The notes under the pieces are model-generated. The model saw only the letters and a list, made by a program, of their open reading frames with translations. It made no database searches and was not told where the DNA came from. A stretch of DNA of 64,000 nucleotides from Bacillus timonensis (GTDB taxonomy: Bacteria; Bacillota; Bacilli; Bacillales; Bacillaceae_L): contig NZ_SLUB01000003.1 in NCBI RefSeq assembly GCF_004799755.1, positions 1-64,000 of the forward strand, in the 5' to 3' direction. The position numbers were made by a program, and so were the translations under genes. Shown here one piece after another: positions 42,806-51,266 of this stretch (its first letter is position 1; each line of letters begins with the position of its first letter).

Positions 42806-42834
42806 AGTATACTTTGTTTATATACTTTTAGCAA
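42806..42834 (-). promoter_or_regulatory. Sigma-A promoter of speD
   Basis: TTGCTA (42829-42834), 17 bp, TATACT (42806-42811) on the minus strand, downstream of the gapB terminator. Confidence 0.65.
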
Positions 42835-42847
42835 CAGTAAATAAATA

Positions 42848-42884
42848 AAAAATAAAAACCTTCCATCAATTAGGAAGGTTTTCT
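42848..42884 (-). terminator. Terminator after gapB
   Basis: AACCTTCC and GGAAGGTT form an 8-bp stem followed by a T-rich tract on the minus strand. Confidence 0.8.
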
Positions 42885-42896
42885 TCAATTTCTAAG

Positions 42897-43928
42897 TTAG
42901 CCTACTTTAGCTTCTGTTTTTTGGATGATTTTTGCACCTACATATTTTGCCAAATCTACAACTCTACAAGAATATCCCCATTCATTATCATACCAAGCCA
43001 ATACCTTTACCTTTCGATCTGCAATGACCATCGTTGATAAGCCATCAATAATGGATGAATGTGGATTTGTATTAAAATCAATGGAAACTAGTGGTTCAGT
43101 TGTAAAACCTAAAATCCCCTTTAATGCTCCCACTGAAGCAGTAATAAAGGCCTCGTTTATTTCTTCAACCGTAACATCTCGCTCAACATCAACAACTAAA
43201 TCAACTAACGAGACATTTGGAGTTGGGACGCGAAGTGCCATTCCATGCAATTTTCCTTTCAGTTCTGGTAACACAAGTGATAATGCTTTTGCTGCTCCAG
43301 TTGAGGTTGGGATAATGGATTGTGCACAAGCCCTTGCTCTTCGTAAATCCTTATGTGGATTATCTATATTTTTTTGATCATTTGTATACGCATGAACGGT
43401 TGTCATTAAACCGTTTACAATTCCAAACTGTTCATTTAACACCTTTACAACTGGTGCTAAGCAATTTGTTGTACAAGATGCATTTGAGATAATCAAATGA
43501 TTGTCGTGATCGTATTTATCTTCGTTAACACCCATCACAATTGTAATATCTTCATTCTTACCAGGTGCTGTTAAGATAACCTTTTTCGCTCCAGCTTGTA
43601 AATGTAAGTTCGCTTTTTCCTTTGAGTTAAACTTTCCTGTTGCCTCAATCACAATATCTATATTTAATTGTTTCCAAGGAAGCTCTAACGGATCGCGGGA
43701 GCTTAAAAGTTGTATGCGCTTCCCATTCACTAACAATGAGTCATCCCCAGGAATGACGTCACCTTCGAATTTTCCGTGATTTGTATCATATTTTATGAGA
43801 TGTGCTAGCGTTTCAGCAGGGTAGCTTGCATTGATTGCAACTATTTCTAATGAATCATCCATGATTGCATTTCTAAATACCATTCTACCAATACGGCCAA
43901 ATCCATTAATTGCGATTCTTGGCTTCAT
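42897..43928 (-). CDS. gapB: Glyceraldehyde-3-phosphate dehydrogenase, gluconeogenic type
   Basis: A 343-residue GAPDH of the GapB type, which works in gluconeogenesis and prefers NADP. NAD(P)-binding INGFGRIGRMVFR is at the N-terminus; the residues after the second strand (INASYPAETL) lack the Asp typical of glycolytic NAD-specific enzymes. Catalytic Cys is in SNASCTTNCLAPV. I choose ATG 43928 (MKPRIAING) with GGAGGGG upstream. Two CcpN-like boxes flank its promoter, agreeing with repression under glycolytic conditions. Confidence 0.95.
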   Translation of the reverse strand: MKPRIAINGFGRIGRMVFRNAIMDDSLEIVAINASYPAETLAHLIKYDTNHGKFEGDVIPGDDSLLVNGKRIQLLSSRDPLELPWKQLNIDIVIEATGKFNSKEKANLHLQAGAKKVILTAPGKNEDITIVMGVNEDKYDHDNHLIISNASCTTNCLAPVVKVLNEQFGIVNGLMTTVHAYTNDQKNIDNPHKDLRRARACAQSIIPTSTGAAKALSLVLPELKGKLHGMALRVPTPNVSLVDLVVDVERDVTVEEINEAFITASVGALKGILGFTTEPLVSIDFNTNPHSSIIDGLSTMVIADRKVKVLAWYDNEWGYSCRVVDLAKYVGAKIIQKTEAKVG

Positions 43929-43946
43929 TACAACCCCTCCAGGATA

Positions 43947-43957
43947 TATGTTATACA
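43947..43957 (+). promoter_or_regulatory. CcpN-like box 2 at gapB
   Basis: TATGTTATACA matches the B. subtilis CcpN consensus TRTGHYATAYW at every position. It lies between the expected transcription start and the gapB ribosome-binding site, inverted relative to box 1. Confidence 0.7.
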
Positions 43958-43980
43958 ATTTAACCTAAACTTTCATGATT

Positions 43981-44009
43981 AGTATAACACATTAGGTTAG
44001 ATATGTAAC
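43981..44009 (-). promoter_or_regulatory. gapB promoter overlapped by CcpN-like box 1
   Basis: GTTACA (44004-44009), 17 bp, TATACT (43981-43986) with a TGT extension. TGTGTTATACT (43981-43991) matches the CcpN consensus TRTGHYATAYW and covers the -10. Confidence 0.75.
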
Positions 44010-44083
44010 ATTTTTATTCTGATTTTTTATAAAAATGGTTATTAATACAACTTTGGAATGTTCCTTGTTTATGTATAAGCATA

Positions 44084-44116
44084 GAAAAAGGTATCTCATC
44101 TATTTGAGACACCTTG
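44084..44116 (-). terminator. Terminator after coaE
   Basis: AAGGTGTCTCA and TGAGATACCTT pair with one mismatch, followed by T on the minus strand. Confidence 0.75.
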
Positions 44117-44122
44117 ATTATG

Positions 44123-44734
44123 TTATAAAACTTTACCTTGAATACCCCATTGTTCACAAATTGCATGAAACTGATCCTTTGTAGCTTCAATTGTACCATT
44201 GTTATCAATCACAGCATCTGCGAATTGAATTTTGTCCTTAAGGGGCATTTGTGATTGAATCCTAGCCTCTGCCTCTTTCTTGGTAAAACCATTGCGACTC
44301 AAAAGACGTGATAACTGTGTCTCATAATCAACATAAACGAGGAGGGTTTTATCGACTAAGGAGGTTAATTTACTTTCAAATAATAATGGGATATCCAACA
44401 CAACTGTTTCTTCACCGTTCTTCATATGCTCTTCTTTTTCTTTCAACATTTGTTTTCGAACAGCTGGATGAACAATTGAATTTAATATAAGTCGTTTGTC
44501 TTCACTGAAAAAGACAATCGATCCTAACTTTGGACGATCAATCGTCTTATCTGGTAATAAAATTTCTTCGCCGAATGATTCAACAATTTGTTCATATGCT
44601 TCTTCGCCAATTTCAACAACTTTACGTGCAATAACGTCAGCATCAATTACAACAATTCCTGCTTCTTTAAACATCTGTGATACTGTACTTTTTCCACTTG
44701 CGATTCCACCTGTTAATCCGATTGTTAATGTCAC
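44123..44734 (-). CDS. coaE: Dephospho-CoA kinase
   Basis: A 203-residue P-loop kinase that phosphorylates the 3'-OH of dephospho-CoA, the last step of CoA synthesis. Walker A is [12 protein letters not shown]; the CoA-domain residues [12 protein letters not shown] and the LID region ([17 protein letters not shown]) are present. GTG start behind AGAGGGGA. It is in the order polA-mutM-ytaF-coaE as in B. subtilis. Confidence 0.95.
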   Translation of the reverse strand: MTLTIGLTGGIASGKSTVSQMFKEAGIVVIDADVIARKVVEIGEEAYEQIVESFGEEILLPDKTIDRPKLGSIVFFSEDKRLILNSIVHPAVRKQMLKEKEEHMKNGEETVVLDIPLLFESKLTSLVDKTLLVYVDYETQLSRLLSRNGFTKKEAEARIQSQMPLKDKIQFADAVIDNNGTIEATKDQFHAICEQWGIQGKVL

Positions 44735-44758
44735 GTATTCTATCCCCTCTGCTGTATT

Positions 44759-45394
44759 TTAGAATTTCCAAATTCCTATTAAAATCAATAGAATTCCTGG
44801 CAAAAATGAAAATTTCTGTACCCATCTTTTCTTTGAAAAAACGGAACCACTTTTCATACCTGTATAAACAAAAAGGGAGCTCATCACGGCCACCAACAAA
44901 GCCATTACCCATGGAGAAAAGCCTAATAAAGCAGCACCAATTCCTGCACCAAAAGCATCAAGCGAAAGGGCAAGACCTAGTAAAAATGCTTCAAGACCAG
45001 TAATGGTTCCTGATTTGTCAAGGTCGGCAACCATAGGCTTCTTTAAAATATTGATAACAAGTCCAAGCGATTTTATTTCAACCTTCGCTATTAGTTTTTC
45101 TTCGTTGTGTTCTGGTGTTTGGGATGATGGACGAAAAAACTGAAACAATACCCAGGCACCGATAATTACGAGTACAATACCGCCAAGCCGGTCGGCTATT
45201 TCTGGTGAAACAAAAAGAGCAATTGATTTACCCAGCCCCATGGCAGCCGCCATAGTTACGGCTGAGCAGCAGGCTATTGTAATGATTGACCTGAATGGTA
45301 TTTTCATTTTTCTCATACCGTATGTGAATCCAACACTAAAACTATCTAAGCTAACTGCAAATGCTAATAAAATGAGTGATGCGAACTGGGACAT
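44759..45394 (-). CDS. ytaF: MntP-like membrane protein YtaF
   Basis: A 211-residue membrane protein with six hydrophobic segments and two related halves (LAFAVSLDSFSVGFTYGMRK near the N-terminus and LGLALSLDAFGAGIGAAL in the second half). This repeat with conserved Asp is seen in the MntP/YtaF family of manganese exporters; in Bacillus YtaF is linked to sporulation, and the transported ion is not proven. ATG behind AAGGAGA. Confidence 0.85.
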   Translation of the reverse strand: MSQFASLILLAFAVSLDSFSVGFTYGMRKMKIPFRSIITIACCSAVTMAAAMGLGKSIALFVSPEIADRLGGIVLVIIGAWVLFQFFRPSSQTPEHNEEKLIAKVEIKSLGLVINILKKPMVADLDKSGTITGLEAFLLGLALSLDAFGAGIGAALLGFSPWVMALLVAVMSSLFVYTGMKSGSVFSKKRWVQKFSFLPGILLILIGIWKF

Positions 45395-45510
45395 CTCATA
45401 GAATCTCCTTCCTATCGATATAAGATAAGTATATGGAGAGAGCCCACTTCATGTGAAATGTCCGAGGAGGAGAAAAATGACGCATCACATTTATCTGATT
45501 TAGCCTTTAT

Positions 45511-46356
45511 TCATTTTTTTCGTTTTGTTTTATTTTTTTGGCATTTTGGGCAGTAGTGGGTGCCCCTTCCGCCGACGACGGTTTTTTCTATTTCGGTTCC
45601 ACATTTTTGACATGCTTTTCCGTTTTGACCATAAACAAATAGTTGCAATTGGAACATCCCAATCTCACCTTGTGTGTTCACATAGGATCGGATTGTACTT
45701 CCACCTTTTTCAACAGCATTATTCAATGTTTGAATGATTTCATGGTGGAGTTTCTTCATTTCCTTTTTTGTCAGGGAATTCGCTTCGCGTTCAGGATATA
45801 TTCCCGCTCTAAATAAAGCCTCATCCACATAAATATTCCCCAGCCCAACAACATTTGTTTGATCAAGTAGTGCAACTTTAATCTTCCGATTGGTTTTTGC
45901 TAGCTTTTTCTCTAAATATTCAAGTGTAAATTCTTTGGAAAATGGTTCTGGTCCTAATTGAGATAAGGGAAGATTCTCTTCTTCCTCCCCTTTACTAAAT
46001 AAATGCATCGTTCCAAATTTCCGAACGTCCCGATAGCGCAGCTCCGTTCCATCTGTAAAAGCAAACAATACATGGGTATGCTTATCATATGGCTCGTCTT
46101 TATCATAGAGACCATATCTGCCCTCCATGCGTAAATGCGAAACCATCACATAATCATCTAATATAAACTTTAAGAACTTTCCTCTTCGCTCTACATCATG
46201 AATGGTTTGACCACGAAGAGCGTCACAAAATTGTTCTGGTTCTTCTGGTTTTTTGATTATCTTAGTCCATAGCACCTTCACATCTTTAATCGTTTTTCCA
46301 TTTACAAGCTGAGTTAACGTTCGTCTAACTGTTTCAACCTCTGGTAATTCTGGCAT
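45511..46356 (-). CDS. mutM: Formamidopyrimidine-DNA glycosylase
   Basis: A 281-residue Fpg that removes 8-oxoguanine and formamidopyrimidines and cuts the abasic site. Catalytic Pro2 and Glu3 (MPELPEVETVRR), the helix-two-turn-helix (DQTNVVGLGNIYVDEALF) and the C-terminal four-Cys zinc finger (CQKCGTEIEKTVVGGR and YCPKCQ) are intact. It directly follows polA, so both are likely in one repair operon. Confidence 0.96.
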   Translation of the reverse strand: MPELPEVETVRRTLTQLVNGKTIKDVKVLWTKIIKKPEEPEQFCDALRGQTIHDVERRGKFLKFILDDYVMVSHLRMEGRYGLYDKDEPYDKHTHVLFAFTDGTELRYRDVRKFGTMHLFSKGEEEENLPLSQLGPEPFSKEFTLEYLEKKLAKTNRKIKVALLDQTNVVGLGNIYVDEALFRAGIYPEREANSLTKKEMKKLHHEIIQTLNNAVEKGGSTIRSYVNTQGEIGMFQLQLFVYGQNGKACQKCGTEIEKTVVGGRGTHYCPKCQKNKTKRKK

Positions 46357-46387
46357 TTGATCACTTCCTTATCTCTTAAAAAGAATA

Positions 46388-49018
46388 CTATTTAGCATCA
46401 TACCAGGTCTTTCCGTACGCATAATCGACCTTCAATGGTACTTTTAAGGAAATGGCATTTTCCATTACTTCTGGTACAATCTTTTTCAAAGTCTCAATTT
46501 CTTCTTCTGGTGCTTCAAAAATTAATTCATCATGTACTTGTAACAGCAGTTTTGCTTGAAGCTTTTCTTCTTTTAGTCTCGCCGCCATATCAATCATTGC
46601 TTTCTTGATAATATCAGCAGCACTTCCTTGAATTGGAGTATTCATCGCAGTTCTTTCTGCAAAGCTACGAACATTAAAATTACGAGCTGTAATTTCAGGA
46701 ATATATCTTCTTCTATGAAGAAGAGTTGAAACATACCCTTTTTGTCTGACATCCTCAACGATATCTTCCATATATTCTTTAACACCTGGGAAGCTTGCAA
46801 AATAACGCTCAATAAATTGTCCCGCTTCCTTCCTCGTAATTCCAAGGTTTTGAGACAGTCCAAAGTCACTAATTCCATACACAATCCCGAAGTTAACAGC
46901 CTTTGCTTGTCGACGCATATTGGAGGTTACTTCGTCTTCTTTTACATGGAACACATCCATCGCAGTTTTTGTGTGAATATCAAGATCATTCGTAAAGGCT
47001 TGGATTAGATTTTCATCATTTGCTATATGAGCAAGCACCCTTAGTTCAATTTGTGAATAGTCAGCAGCAAACATAAACCAATCCTTTTTCGATGGAACAA
47101 ACGCTTGTCTTATTTTTCGTCCTTCCTCTAAGCGAATTGGAATGTTTTGAAGGTTTGGATCTGTTGAACTTAGCCTTCCGGTTTGTGTTAAAGCTTGCTG
47201 GAATCGAGTATGAACCTTACATGTATCGTCATGAACAACCTTTAATAAACCTTCAATATAGGTTGATTGAAGTTTTCCAACTTGTCTGTAATGCAAAATA
47301 TATTCAATGATTTCATGCTCTTTAGCCAGTTTTTCAAGAATATCAGCAGACGTTGAATAGCCTGTTTTTGTTTTCTTGTAAACGGTTAGTTGAAGTTTTT
47401 CAAAAAGAATGACACCAAGCTGCTTTGGAGAGTTAATGTTAAATTCTTCTCCTGCGAGTTCATAAATCTTTTGTTCCAGCTCTTGAAGATGTGCCTTTAA
47501 TTCTTCTCCCATTGCTTTTAAACGTTCCACATCAACCTTAACCCCGGTTGCTTCCATTTCGGCTAATATTAGCGATAATGGCATTTCTAAATCGGTGAAA
47601 AGCTTATATTGTTCATTTTCTTGTAATTCTTGAAGGAAAATATCTTGTAGCTTCTTAAGAGCAACTGCCTTCCTAACAATATGTTCAGAAAGTTCTTTTT
47701 CGTCTGGTATGCTTTGTTTCGCACCTCTTCCGTACACCGTTTCATCCGTTTGTACATCTGTAATTCCTTTTAATTTTGCTATTGCAGCAACATCATCGGT
47801 TGAATCAGATGGATTTAAAATATATGAGGCAATTAAACAGTCAAAGTCAATTCCTTGTAAGTCGATCCCCTTCCATCTCAACGCAACAAGTGATTTTTTT
47901 CCATCAAACACGATTTTCCTTTTATCGTTGTCCTTTGCCCATTCCTTAAATGTTTCTGATTCAAGAGCAAGTTTTGTTGGAATATAAAAATTCCCGTTTT
48001 CATTTGATATCCCAATTCCTTGAATGTCTGCTCGATGATAGCTTTCATCAAGCACTTCCACAATCAAAGAAGATTCAAAAGAAAACATATCATCAGTGAC
48101 TCTATCAACAATCTTATATGAGATCTCTTCTAAAGGCTGGTCTTCTATTTTCTCGCTGCCCTCAACTTTGTCCAGCAATGAATTAAATCCGAGCTCTTTA
48201 AAAAGTTTAATCACCTGATCACCATCATAGCCATTATACTCAAGCTCAGAAATTCCAATTTCAATAGGAGCTTCACGATAGATTGTCGCAAGTTGCTTAC
48301 TCATGATAGCTTGTTCCTTATGTTCTTCAAGCTTTTCTTTCAGCTTCTTTCCGCTCACCTTATCAATCGAGTCTAGTAGATCCTCTAATGTATGAAACTC
48401 TTGTAATAATTTTATAGCTGTTTTCTCACCCACGCCTGGGACACCTGGAATATTATCCGAACTATCCCCCATAAGTCCTTTCATATCGATAATTCGTTCT
48501 GGCGTGATTCCATATTTTTCATTGATAAAATCAGGCGTATATGAATCAACATCAGTAATCCCTTTTTTCGTAATATCTACGGTAACACGGTCTGATGCGA
48601 GTTGTGTTAGGTCTTTATCGCCTGAGATAACCTTTACCTCAAAGCCTTCTTTTTCAGCTTGAAGTGATAATGTCCCAATAATATCATCGGCTTCATAGTT
48701 TTCTAATTCATATCTGGCAATCTTGTAGGCATCAAGGAGCTCTCGTAAAAATGGAAACTGTTCTGAAAGCTCAGGTGGTGTTTTTTGTCGACCACCTTTA
48801 TATTCACTAAAAGTACTATGTCTAAACGTCGTTTTTCCAGCATCAAATGCTACTAAAATATGTGTTGGTTTCTCCTGTTCAAGAATTCGGTTCAAAATCA
48901 TCGTAAAGCCGTAAATAGCATTCGTATGTACACCTTTATCATTATTCAAAAGTGGCAAGGCAAAAAATGCCCGGTATGCAATACTATTTCCATCCACTAA
49001 AACAATCTTTTTATTCAA
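46388..49018 (-). CDS. polA: DNA polymerase I
   Basis: An 876-residue family A polymerase. Order: 5'-3' exonuclease (1-300, with LVDGNSIAYRAFFALP and DADD-like acidic sites), a degenerate 3'-5' exonuclease domain (about 310-470; the DxE motif is replaced by VEV in SLIVEVLDE), then the polymerase with motif A DYSQIELRVLAHI, motif B RRQAKAVNFGIVYG and motif C LLQVHDELIFE. As in other Bacillus Pol I, proofreading should be absent. TTG start behind AAAGGAAGG. Confidence 0.96.
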   Translation of the reverse strand: MNKKIVLVDGNSIAYRAFFALPLLNNDKGVHTNAIYGFTMILNRILEQEKPTHILVAFDAGKTTFRHSTFSEYKGGRQKTPPELSEQFPFLRELLDAYKIARYELENYEADDIIGTLSLQAEKEGFEVKVISGDKDLTQLASDRVTVDITKKGITDVDSYTPDFINEKYGITPERIIDMKGLMGDSSDNIPGVPGVGEKTAIKLLQEFHTLEDLLDSIDKVSGKKLKEKLEEHKEQAIMSKQLATIYREAPIEIGISELEYNGYDGDQVIKLFKELGFNSLLDKVEGSEKIEDQPLEEISYKIVDRVTDDMFSFESSLIVEVLDESYHRADIQGIGISNENGNFYIPTKLALESETFKEWAKDNDKRKIVFDGKKSLVALRWKGIDLQGIDFDCLIASYILNPSDSTDDVAAIAKLKGITDVQTDETVYGRGAKQSIPDEKELSEHIVRKAVALKKLQDIFLQELQENEQYKLFTDLEMPLSLILAEMEATGVKVDVERLKAMGEELKAHLQELEQKIYELAGEEFNINSPKQLGVILFEKLQLTVYKKTKTGYSTSADILEKLAKEHEIIEYILHYRQVGKLQSTYIEGLLKVVHDDTCKVHTRFQQALTQTGRLSSTDPNLQNIPIRLEEGRKIRQAFVPSKKDWFMFAADYSQIELRVLAHIANDENLIQAFTNDLDIHTKTAMDVFHVKEDEVTSNMRRQAKAVNFGIVYGISDFGLSQNLGITRKEAGQFIERYFASFPGVKEYMEDIVEDVRQKGYVSTLLHRRRYIPEITARNFNVRSFAERTAMNTPIQGSAADIIKKAMIDMAARLKEEKLQAKLLLQVHDELIFEAPEEEIETLKKIVPEVMENAISLKVPLKVDYAYGKTWYDAK

Positions 49019-49083
49019 GAAAAATCCTTCCTTTCTATGACAACTTGGGACCTATTATCTTCCATACAACCATTGAAACTCAT

Positions 49084-49150
49084 AAAAAAAGCCGTCAATT
49101 CCTACTGTTCATTTTAGCATGTCATGAACAGAATAGAAAATAACGGCTAC
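49084..49150 (-). terminator. Terminator of hflK-hflC
   Basis: A large imperfect hairpin with outer AGCCGT/ACGGCT and inner CTGTTCAT/ATGAACAG arms, followed by seven T on the minus strand. Confidence 0.7.
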
Positions 49151-49176
49151 TTCATACGTGTGAACTTCGTTTATCG

Positions 49177-50106
49177 TCAGTCAGTGTATCCCATTAACAA
49201 TCTCGCGTACGGAGAATCAGCTGGTAAAATAATGACTGTTTCTCCATCAATTGTAGTTTTATAGGATTCTAACGTACGGAAAAGGTTGTAAAACTCTGGG
49301 TCCTTAGAGAAGGCTTCATTATAAATACGAGCTGCTTCCCCTTCCCCTTCACTTCGAATAACCTCAGCGTCAGCTTGAGCTTTTGAAATAATGACTTTTA
49401 CTTCTCTATCCGTTTCAGCTTCAATTTCATTCTTCTTAGCATCCCCTTCAGAGAGATAGTTTTGAGCAGTTGACTCACGCTCGGAGATCATTCTCGTATA
49501 TACGGATTGTTCGTTTTCAGCTGGTAAATCCGTACGCTTCATACGAATATCTGTAACAACGATTCCGTATTTGTCTTCCGCAAGGTTTTTATTTACAATG
49601 TCTGTAATTCGATCATTAAGACTACCACGTTCAGACTTCTCATCATTAATAATCTCATCATAATTCAATTGACCCAGTTCTGTACGAATTGCAGAATAGA
49701 CGAATTCATCAAGCTTTGCTTCTGCATTTAAGACTGTCCTTGTTGTAGATATCATTTGTTTCGGATCTTCAATACGCCAAATCGCATAATTATCAATCAT
49801 CATTCGCTTTTTATCTTTCGTATTGATTTCAGCTTCCTCAACATCATAAATCATTTGATATTTTGGTAAAGTTTCAACTGATTGGATAAACGGAATTTTA
49901 TAGGAAAGACCCGGATTTTCTTCAATTCGGACAACCTCTCCAAACTGACGAACGACCTTATATTCGCCTTCTCTTACGATAAATATATTCACCAAAACAA
50001 GACCTATTAAAATAATAACAATTAGTGAAATGATTCCACCTTTTGTGTATTTGCTAAATTTATTGGAACCCTTTTTTTCATTTAAGTCCACGACATTTTC
50101 ACTCAT
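49177..50106 (-). CDS. hflC: Protease modulator HflC
   Basis: A 309-residue SPFH/prohibitin-family protein with one N-terminal membrane helix (about 25-47) and an SPFH domain (about 50-230), then a coiled coil rich in Ala and Glu (KAQADAEVIRSEGEGEAARIY region). In E. coli HflC forms a complex with HflK that encloses FtsH and limits its proteolysis. It overlaps the hflK stop by 4 bp (ATGA), so the two are coupled. The usual B. subtilis order has no such genes between polA and phoR. Confidence 0.92.
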   Translation of the reverse strand: MSENVVDLNEKKGSNKFSKYTKGGIISLIVIILIGLVLVNIFIVREGEYKVVRQFGEVVRIEENPGLSYKIPFIQSVETLPKYQMIYDVEEAEINTKDKKRMMIDNYAIWRIEDPKQMISTTRTVLNAEAKLDEFVYSAIRTELGQLNYDEIINDEKSERGSLNDRITDIVNKNLAEDKYGIVVTDIRMKRTDLPAENEQSVYTRMISERESTAQNYLSEGDAKKNEIEAETDREVKVIISKAQADAEVIRSEGEGEAARIYNEAFSKDPEFYNLFRTLESYKTTIDGETVIILPADSPYARLLMGYTD

Positions 50107-51071
50107 TGGTTACCACTCCCTTCTGTTTCTACAGGAGGAACCTGTGCTTGGCTTCCAACTGGACGAATTGGCAAGTATTTCATCGTATTGCCATCATCCT
50201 TCATAATATAAATTTCTGTATTTGGTAACACTTGATCCAATGTTTCTAGAACAAGACGTTTTCTAGTAATATCAGGATTTTTAACATATTCATTGTATAA
50301 TGCATTAAATGTCGCAACATCTCCACGTGCAATTTCGATACGGGCTGCTTTATCCCCGTTAGCACGAGAAATTAGGGCTTCTTTTTCCCCTTTTGCTTCA
50401 TTCAATTTTTGATTCCGGTATTTGTTAGCTTCATTTACTTTTGTATTTCTCGTTTCACGAGCATCTGTTACATTCGTAAATGCCTTTCGAACTTCATCAT
50501 TTGGCAGTTCTACATCCTGCAATTTAACAGCTGTTACAGAAACACCAATATCATATTTCTTTAAAAGATCGGTCAATAATTCTCTTACCTCAGCTTCAAT
50601 TTCAGCTTTACCAGATGTTAAGGCATCATCAATTTTAGAACTTCCGATTATACTTCTTAATGATGCAGAAGTAGCATTATATAAAATTTGCTCCGGGTCC
50701 TCTGAATTAAATAAGAACTTTGAAGGATCCGTAATTTGCCATTGGACAACCATATCGGCAAGAACAATATTCTCGTCACCTGTGATCATTTTGGTGTCTT
50801 TTGGCACATCTGTTATTTCGCCATCCTTTTGATTATATCCAAACTGTAAACTGTACGTTGTTTTTGGCAGTTTCTCTACGTCTTGGATCGGCCATGGCAT
50901 TTTAAAATGAAGTCCTGGCTCTGTAATTCCTTCGTCTGCTTTCCCAAAGGTTAAAATAATGGCTTGCTCTGATTCATCGACAGTATACCAGGATGTAAAT
51001 CCAATTACACCTAAAATCAGAACGAGCACACTTAGTCCAACAATTGTATAAATTCGTTTCAAACTAACCAT
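50103..51071 (-). CDS. hflK: FtsH protease activity modulator HflK
   Basis: A 322-residue SPFH protein, partner of HflC, with an N-terminal membrane helix (about 8-28) followed by the SPFH domain (DESEQAIILTFGKADEG, EPGLHFKMPWPIQ) and a charged coiled coil. I choose ATG 51071 (MVSLKRIYT) since a run of six G plus AAAG stands upstream. It is upstream of hflC in one operon, with a terminator at 49084-49150. Its Gly/Pro-rich N-terminus, typical of E. coli HflK, is missing, as is common in Firmicutes. Confidence 0.9.
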   Translation of the reverse strand: MVSLKRIYTIVGLSVLVLILGVIGFTSWYTVDESEQAIILTFGKADEGITEPGLHFKMPWPIQDVEKLPKTTYSLQFGYNQKDGEITDVPKDTKMITGDENIVLADMVVQWQITDPSKFLFNSEDPEQILYNATSASLRSIIGSSKIDDALTSGKAEIEAEVRELLTDLLKKYDIGVSVTAVKLQDVELPNDEVRKAFTNVTDARETRNTKVNEANKYRNQKLNEAKGEKEALISRANGDKAARIEIARGDVATFNALYNEYVKNPDITRKRLVLETLDQVLPNTEIYIMKDDGNTMKYLPIRPVGSQAQVPPVETEGSGNQ

Positions 51072-51266
51072 GCTTTCCCCCCTCAATATATCTACATATT
51101 CATATACGAATATCATGTAAAAAGGTTTCATTTAAATGTTAAAAAAATGACAAGGATCATACATCCTTGTCAAAAAAGTTTGGCCTCCTGAATGAAGGGG
51201 TTCTCATAATCATCATAAGGTTTGGATATTAAGGGAATATGTTTCTATTGTAAACATTTTGTAAAA

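Noticed and set aside
44014-44208. 64-codon minus ORF overlapping the end of coaE
   Set aside because: It is out of frame with coaE, covers the terminator and has no ribosome-binding site.
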